Part shown: in pieces, positions 57,005-64,000 of the stretch | Position numbering within the stretch: position 1 is the stretch's first letter | How the letters are laid out: every line of letters starts with the position of its first letter | The notes under the pieces: generated by a model | Told to the model about the DNA's origin: nothing | Database searches by the model: none | Seen by the model: only the letters and a program-made list of their open reading frames with translations | Position numbers and translations under genes: made by a program | NCBI GenBank assembly: GCA_958295665.1 | Contig: OY282560.1 | Location: 265,905,168-265,969,167 of the forward strand | Reading direction: 5' to 3' | Origin: Tipula vernalis | Lineage: Eukaryota > Arthropoda > Insecta > Diptera > Tipulidae | Length of the DNA: 64,000 nt

Positions 57005-58775
57005 TATTAGCGAACAGATGCACGGGCATTGGAAATGGGATTCTAAAATGATTTTTGGGTAAAATTCTGGAATATGGCCAACTAGGATGGAACTTGGCTA
57101 TTCCTTAACCGATTTGAGTGAAATTTGACATGCACGGTAGAAATGGGATTCTAAAATGATTTTAAGGTGAAGTTCTGGAATATGGCCAATTATGGTGGAA
57201 CTTGGCTGTTTCTTAACCGATTTGAGTGAAATTTGAAATGTGCGTTGGAAATGGGATTCTTAAATTATTTGTGGTTGAAGTTCAGGAATATGGCCAACTA
57301 AGATAGTACTTGGCTTTTCTTTCACCGATTTGAGTGAAATTTGACATGTGCGTTGGAAATGGAATTCTAAAATGATTTATGGATAAAGTTCTGGAATATG
57401 GCCAACTAGGATGGAACTTGGCTATTCTTTAACCGATTTGAGTGAAATTTGAAATGTGCGTTGGAAGTTCTGGAATATGGCCAACTAGGGTGGAACTTGG
57501 CTATTCTTTAACCGATTTGAGTGAAATTTGACATGTGCGTTGGAAGTTGTGGAATATGGCCAACTAGGATGGAACTTGTCTATTCTTTAACCGATTTGAG
57601 TGAAATTTGACATGTGCGTTGGAAATGGGATTTTAAAATGATTTTTAGATGAAGTTCTGGAATTTGGCCAACTAGGATGGAACTTAGCTATTTCTTAACC
57701 GATTGTGATTCAATTCGGCATGTGCGTTGGAAATGGAATCAATGAAGTTCTGGACTTTAGAGAAATTTGACTTGCGCGATGGGAACGGGATTCTAAAATG
57801 ATTTTTAAAGTGAAGTTCTGGAATATGGCCAATTAGGATGGTACTTGGCTATTGGCTATGTGCGTGGAAATAAGATTCTAAAATGATTTTTAGATGAAGT
57901 TCTGAAATAAGGCCAACTCGGATGGAACTTGGCTATGCCTTAACCGATTTTAGTAAAATTTGGCATGTGTGATCAAAGTGGGATTCTAAAATGATTTTTA
58001 GATGAGTTTCTGAAATATGAAAAATTTAGATGGAACTTAGCTGTTCCTAAACCGATTGTGATGCAATTCAATATATGCTGTGGAAGTGGGATTCTAAAAT
58101 AATTTTTAGATAATGTTATGGAATACGACCAACAGCAGATAAATCTCTACAGCTGCATGGATTACGGAAACGCCAAAGACAACAGCTTTTAAGGTTACTT
58201 ATATTGATATATTAAAATATATCAATATGAGTAACCTAAAATAATAATAATTATCATACATCTGCCGTAACCTGTTTAGATTACTCATATTGATATATTT
58301 ATTATACATCTGCAGGAAAATTTAGTCGCAATCAAAGGAAAATCAGAAAAATGGGTGACAGCACGCTAATGTTAGTGTAGGATCCCGGAATTAGGAAAAT
58401 CCATCCTAATTAGCCATATAGGTAATATTCCAGAACTTCATTGTAGAATCCCGTTTTCATCACGCATGTCAAATTTCACTAAAATCGGTTAAGGAACAGC
58501 CAAGTTCCATCACAATTCGCCATATTCCAGAACTTGATCCAAAAATTATTTTAGAATCCCATTTTCAACGCACATGTTAAATAAATTTCACTAAAATCGG
58601 CTAAGGAATAGCGAAGTTCCATCCTAGTTGGCCATATTCCAGAACTTCATCTAATAATCATTGTAGAATCCCACCTCCAACGCGCATGTCAAACTTCTCT
58701 AAAATCTGTTAAGAAATAACCAAGTTCCATCCTAGTTGGCCATATTCCAGAAATTTATCTAAATATCGTTTATCG
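57005..58775. mobile_element. Foldback element with tandem-repeat arms (arrays D and E)
   Basis: Array D (57015-58145, plus) holds about ten units of roughly 75-115 bp, each with GGAATATGGCCAACTAGGAT, GGAACTTGGCTATTC, AACCGATTTGAGTGAAATTT and ATGTGCGTTGGAA. Array E (58395-58775) has about four units in inverse orientation. The centre (58146-58394) includes a smaller hairpin (GGTTACTTATATTGATATAT, then its inverse at 58200-58245). Three units in D lack the same internal ~40-bp part (GGAAATGGGATTCTAAAATG side), giving short and long unit types. Asymmetric arms suggest unequal exchange. No gene lies inside. Confidence 0.8.
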
Positions 58776-59400
58776 AACCTTTCTTTATTTAATGATATTC
58801 AAAGAGCAATTCGTGTTACAAAAAATTTTGCTCCCTAATGTATTTTCTACAATGGCGATATTTTTAGCTTTTACGCTCTCTGTTTTAAGAGGAAAATTAA
58901 AAATAAAAATTTAAATCACTTTGAAAGAGCGAGATAATTTTTTTTTTATGTTTATCGTTAGAGGGTAAAAGCACAGAAGAAAGATTAACCAAAATTGACA
59001 TTGCGTGGATCAAATTTTTTTTTTCATCTTACCTTGTTTTTTGGACATTGAAGTATAATTATTTTCGAATATTATGAATTTTTGGAATATTTAATACAAA
59101 TTATGCTGTCAAAACAAAACTTTTCAAATAATTTCACTAATTATACTGTTAAGGATTCTCAATTTTTATTATTTCAAATATAAACCAGTAAACCAAAGAA
59201 TACATAACCTAACTTTCTCTTACCTTCGGCAAATCAAGGTCAAAAAAATGAGTCCAAATTTTTCCATATAAAAACAGCGTTATGTCTCTTCTGGTTGTAT
59301 TCTGTGGTAAAAGCGTAAAAGCAAACTGAAAAAAAATTTTATTGGGAGCAATAGCGAAAATTTTTATAAAGAGCTCTAAAAGAGAGATAAATTTAAATTC
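58776..59400. other. Unassigned AT-rich DNA
   Basis: Nothing was recognised apart from AAAGAGC-type short motifs like those near 56.8 kb. Confidence 0.4.
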
Positions 59401-59401
59401 T

Positions 59402-59812
59402 GGGGGGCTATTATGAAATTTTCGACGCGCGCTTTTTTTCGACAACGTCGAAAATTAGCTATTATGAAATTATTCGACGCGCTTTTTTTGCGATCATATC
59501 GAAAATTTTCCTATTATAAAACTTTGTTTTCGATAAAATCGAACAATATGCGACTGTTCTTGAGGTGACGAATGCATACGCGTGTTCAATAATTAATCGT
59601 GAGATAAAAAAATTTCAGTTATTCAGTTCGTAACGTATATTTTAATTTTTATTTTTTATTTATTTTCCGCCTAATTAATAAATTAATATTAATTAATTTT
59701 TTTAATTTTTTTTCGATATTGTCGAATAATTCATAATAGCTATTTTCGACCTTGTCGGGTTGGTCGATAACGTCGAAAATTTGCGATGTCGAAAATTTCA
59801 TAATAGACCCCC
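59402..59812. mobile_element. MITE with TATTATGAAATTTTCGAC ends
   Basis: The left end GGGGGGCTATTATGAAATTT and right end in reverse complement GGGGGTCTATTATGAAATTT are inverted, continuing TCGAC. Within both ends the motif TATTATGAAAT..TCGAC is repeated (for example 59459-59480 and, inverted, 59730-59745), together with many TCGA-rich steps. The element is about 411 bp and non-coding. A clear target duplication is not visible. Confidence 0.75.
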
Positions 59813-59814
59813 TG

Positions 59815-60227
59815 GATAAAACATATCATGATATTTTAAATCGCTTTGTAAAATTCAATAAACTCATTTTGTCGTCAATTTTTTAATTAAGTAAATGTTT
59901 ATATTTTAATTATTTTTTTTTTTTATAAATTATTTTAATATTAAAACAATTTGATTTTAATCAAATATTGGAGATACAAAAAATTTTTGTTTGATTTTCG
60001 TTATTTGTGTTCCCAGCAAAAAAAATTGAATATTATTTACTTTTATATAAATAATTGTTTGAGTAAATATCATATACATTTCTTAAAAAAGCAAATTTAA
60101 TGTGAAGCACTGAAATTATCACAAAGAAAATAAAATAAATATCCAAATTTGACACTGGAACCCAAAAAACCAAGAAAAAGGTGAATTTTTGATAAAAAAA
60201 AACTGATAAAACATATCATGATATTTT
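59815..60227. repeat. Pair of 23-bp direct repeats
   Basis: The same 23 bases (starting GATAAAACATATCATGATAT) occur at 59815-59837 and 60205-60227. The first copy abuts the right end of the MITE. The DNA between (367 bp) is AT-rich without recognisable structure. The origin is unknown. Confidence 0.6.
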
Positions 60228-63200
60228 GTATCTTTTGTCCGATTGAACAACTAGATTTATGTATGTATACTGTATATGGTACGTCATCTTCGCAGCGTGT
60301 ACTTTTTCTTTATTTCTAATATGTTTGCATTTCATTTTTTCGAGTATCTTACACGATAAATTTATAGTTCGTTACGCTCTTACATATAAGAGTATGTATG
60401 TAAGATTTACGCGGAGAGTTGTGAAGACCGAGTTAAAAATTTAGTTGGCTCGACTAGCATATCGAGTTTTACCAACGCAGAAGTTCTAACATGTTTGAAT
60501 GGTGAAATAGAGGTACCTTATGTCTCAATTGAAAAACCCATAGAGACTTCCTAGATTTGCAAGTAAATATTTCGGCAGGATCTGAAGTTGAAAACTCATA
60601 ATATGTACATCGGGATCCACAAAAGTTAATAAATTATGTCCCTCTACTGTTGTGTAGCCAAACCCCTCAATTACAAGGTTTAGTTGAAAGTTCAGAACCT
60701 AAACGGCTTTATTTATGAGATAAATATTGTTAAAATTTCTTTTTTGCGATATTTCGACTTTGGCTTAGTTACTGTATTTTTGGTCTAATTCAGTGTCGGC
60801 CAAACGAATGTTGTTCGAAGAGATTTGATCTTAAATGTTTTTAAAGGTGTTACGATAATGGGTTTCAACAAATCTTAATTTTGCGAACTCTGCGAATATT
60901 TATAATATTATTATGATGCCCTTATTTATATTTTGTACTACAAATTTTTTACCAATATTTCTCGAGAAATGAGAACTCCAGAAAATGAAATTGCTAGAGA
61001 AATGAGATGTAAAAATTCGTATAAATTCTCGTCAACCAACCACGGCCATATAAACCCGCTTGGAACCGTGCTGTCCTCTTTAACGGGTGCCTTCATGTAA
61101 TTCTCAGGCTTAAAACACAAAATATTATATATGCACACACTAGCATAATTTTATATTTATTTATTAATAAATTAATTTGTTTATTTTATTGTTATATTTT
61201 GTAATTAATTTGTTTTATTTTTTCTTAATTTTATACCAATTTGATATAATTAATTTTTATTATATTTTAGTGATCCGGATCAGATCTAACACTCATTTTG
61301 GATCACAAATGGTGATCTAAAAGTAGTTGACCAATATTTTCCAGTTGAACAATATTTTGTAAAGCGACAAAGAATATGATGAATGCAGTACGAGTATGAA
61401 GAGGCAGATTCAAAACGAAACGAGACAGAAGATTGAAATTTGGTGTTTGTTTCTTTTACGCGTTTTGGTGTCGTTTCATGAGTTTATAATGTGGTTTGTC
61501 ATCCAGCGGTTAGCTTATTCATAATAGAAGGCTTGAGGAATTAGGTTCAATGATTGATTGGTGTATTGAAGTTTTACTTTATACTTTAATATTTACCGAA
61601 AAATCCTTATGCCTTATCTATAACTCCATATTTCGGCCCTTAAGTTTCTTACTGACCCGCTGGTTCCCCCTTTAGTGTTTATTAGTATAATTACGAAGTA
61701 TTTTTATATTCTCAAATAATCAAACTATGAAATGTTGCTTACAACCAGTTAAGAAACGTTAATATCTTCAAATACATTAGTCCAATTTACAGCTTTTATT
61801 ACACTTCCATAAATGATTTTTTTTAGAAATACCATTTTTTAAAGCACTAAAAACAATGAAAATTAAATTGAATTAAGACTTGTAAAACTATTAATCTAAC
61901 ATAACCCTCCATTATTCAGAGTTGTTTGTGTTTCTTTGTGTGCACATTATAAGGCAATAGTTTTTTTTTCATCCATTCGAAAAAATTTATGTACATAGAC
62001 GTAAGTTCCAATTTTTATGTGACTCCAATAATTTTGTTGTACCGTTTTTTTTTCGTTCTTTCTATATATTTTCCCTCACTCGTTCCAGGATTTCGTTATA
62101 TTTTAGTCACGTTATATCAAAACTCAATAAAAATAATGTTGGGAAGTTAGTAGTTTTTATTTTTTTCCCCGTTATTTTTTATGCGATTTAATAGTAGTAA
62201 AAATTTCATTTTGCTTTAGCTGTTATTTTATGTTAGTTTCTTTTTTTTTTGTGCTAAGGATGAATAAGGAAATTCCAGCAAAACTTTTAGCAACGCTAAA
62301 GTAATTTTTCACGATGAAATGGAAATAGAAAATGAAATTTAATAATACCGCATACACTCGTACGTATATAATACAGAGAGAAATGGGTATTGGAAATAGT
62401 TTTGGAAATTTATTGCGGAAAAATTAATGGGAGGATTCAACATTTCATTGATACAATGAATTTGACATAAATTAAAGATGCGATTGGTAGGGAAGGCGAT
62501 ATAATAAGAATACTTAACGCATATTGTAAATTAAATTTGAAAAATATTTATTAAAAACCTTACAATTATTTATGTTCAAACACTTATCTTTCAAACATGT
62601 AAAGCGACGTTCAAATTTAAATTCGGGTCATATAGAAACACCATAAAAACGAGTTGTCCTTCTAAATTATATATGACATGTTTGCACTTGTAAACAGAAT
62701 ACTAATGAACAAATCAGCACATTAATAACAGCGCGAATTAATATGGCTCGTATAAAAATATATAAAAACGACTCAAAACTTTTATGAGCTTTCGTCGTGT
62801 GTATCTGATTTAAATTCTATAAGCACTTCTACGTATATAATAAAACTCATATACAATTTAAATTTTTTAATATATTGCCTAACACACATAAAAATACGTA
62901 TCTAAATTTTATGACACTTTGAAACATTCTGTTCTAAAATAAAAAAAATGATTTTAAGTTTGCGAAATATCGATAAAATTATTTTGCGAACAAGCTGCAA
63001 AAAACCATTGACTTTCTTCTTCTACAAAAAAAAAAAAATAATGTTGAATGTCAGAATAACAAAAATAACCATAAAATCATATATTTTGTGGATTGGAATA
63101 TATGTACATTTTTAACTTTAATCCAGATAAAAGCACATAATATCAAGTAAAAAATACACATTTTTTTATATTACTAAAAAAGCTTGGGTCAAACATAAAG

Positions 63201-64000
63201 CTTCTTCATTTTTATTAAAAAAAAAAACGAAATATCAAAAAAATAGAAGTAGAAATTTATTAGAAATAAAAATTTTTGAAGGCACTCACTGTTCCATAAA
63301 AATATTTTTGCTATTCCATTTCCATGGTATATAGTATTCCATATATAAGATTGATTCAAAATGTTATTCGTCATATTTTTACGAAACGTTTACGAACAAC
63401 CAACATTTATTTTTATTTTTGTTCAACTTAATATCCATTTATTTATCTTTTGCATTATAAACTTGAATAAAAAAATATACGTTTTAAAGAAAATATTTTC
63501 ATTGTTAAATTATTCATAACCTTAATACATCAAATTCTCTTCTTTTTTTTTTTTGGTACATAAATATAATGATAAACAGTATTTTTTAAACTCTGATTTT
63601 TTACCATTAATACTCGTATATGAATGTCTACAAAACTCAGGATAGAACATTATTGAATGAGTTTTGCACATGTGAGTGAATAAACAATAAACAGTTTTTT
63701 CATTATGTTAATAGTAGTAAGCTATTATGTTGTAAACTCGCGGCTTAGAACAACGAAATTGTGATAAAATCCCATAAAAGCGGAAAAACTTTAGTTATTG
63801 TCAATTTCATGTAATCAAGTAGGATATATTAAAATCTGGTTCAGATGGTTTCATTAAGCAATTTTCGTGATAAATTTACATTAACAATTGCAACAATTGA
63901 TAAATTTACAGCAACAAAGAAAACGTTTGAGTTATTTAAACATTATTCGAATTATTTCCTTTTATATAAGGTTAGTGTTGCTAATGTCTGTTACTAACGA
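60228..64000. other. Unassigned AT-rich DNA (probable host intron)
   Basis: No gene was recognised with confidence. A relatively GC-rich patch at 61025-61105 contains a minus-strand open stretch (ENYMKAPVKEDSTVPSG). An AAG lies just before it, but no convincing donor. It could be an exon or a worn repeat. From 61150 to the end only A/T-rich low-complexity DNA is seen. Confidence 0.4.

Noticed and set aside
61495..61560. tRNA-like A/B boxes (GCGGTTAGC ... GGTTCAATG)
   Set aside because: The B box lacks the conserved GGTTCGANNC form and there is no cloverleaf pairing. It is likely chance.

Overview
This window looks like intronic or intergenic DNA of an AT-rich insect genome, most likely a fly (Diptera). 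The reasons are dense P-superfamily, piggyBac, Tc1, copia and Jockey-type elements, long AT microsatellites, and one recognisable host exon. That exon (32776-32980, minus strand) encodes the start of the first Ig domain of a Dscam-family cell-surface receptor. It has a clean AG acceptor and GTAAGT donor. No other host exon was recognised, so most of the window is probably very large Dscam-paralogue introns loaded with transposable elements.

Region by region. 1-8.1 kb: small palindromic or MITE-like elements (833-1581, 2164-2272, 7955-8064), two adjacent tandem arrays (2312-2885), a 98%-identical 244-bp inverted repeat (3794-4374), a PIF/Harbinger transposase relic and a P/THAP9-like transposase relic. 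8.7-12.6 kb: a decayed Tc1 element and a full-length piggyBac-like element with TTAA target duplications and a 624-aa transposase. 14.7-15.7 kb: an RNase-H-bearing LINE 3' fragment (second copy at 33.9-34.4 kb) between two halves of a TTCGGCC minisatellite. 18.4-19.9 kb: a second decayed Tc1 element. 20.8-24.9 kb: foldback-type DNA whose arms are tandem arrays of a ~110-bp unit, with relics of a transposase-like gene between arrays. The same unit returns at 57.0-58.8 kb. 27.5-31.1 kb: a 3'-truncated copia element on the minus strand with an LTR and an internal initiator-tRNA primer-binding site.

35-36.4 kb: a decayed hAT transposase. 37.1-37.3 kb: a tRNA-like SINE. 37.9-39.9 kb: a 2-kb terminal-inverted-repeat element with ~330-bp ends sitting inside a long (TA)n tract and carrying parts of a protein I cannot assign to a known transposase. 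41.3-44.6 kb: a CR1/Jockey-group LINE. 45.3-53.0 kb is a three-level nest: a Jockey fragment is split by a P-like element, which is itself split by a second full-length piggyBac-like element (633-aa transposase) and by a full-length Tc1 element. The Tc1 transposase (344 aa, DD34E) appears intact once a 119-bp GT-AG intron is removed. The remainder (53-64 kb) is mostly unassigned AT-rich DNA with a palindrome, the second foldback element and a MITE with iterated ends.

The most interesting items are the nested stack, whose inner insertions restore the P-element reading frame when removed; the two coding-competent piggyBac elements with matching palindromic subterminal repeats; the intron-bearing Tc1 transposase; the tandem-repeat foldback family; and the unassigned TIR element in the TA tract. 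All family assignments come from reading motifs by eye. No database search was run.
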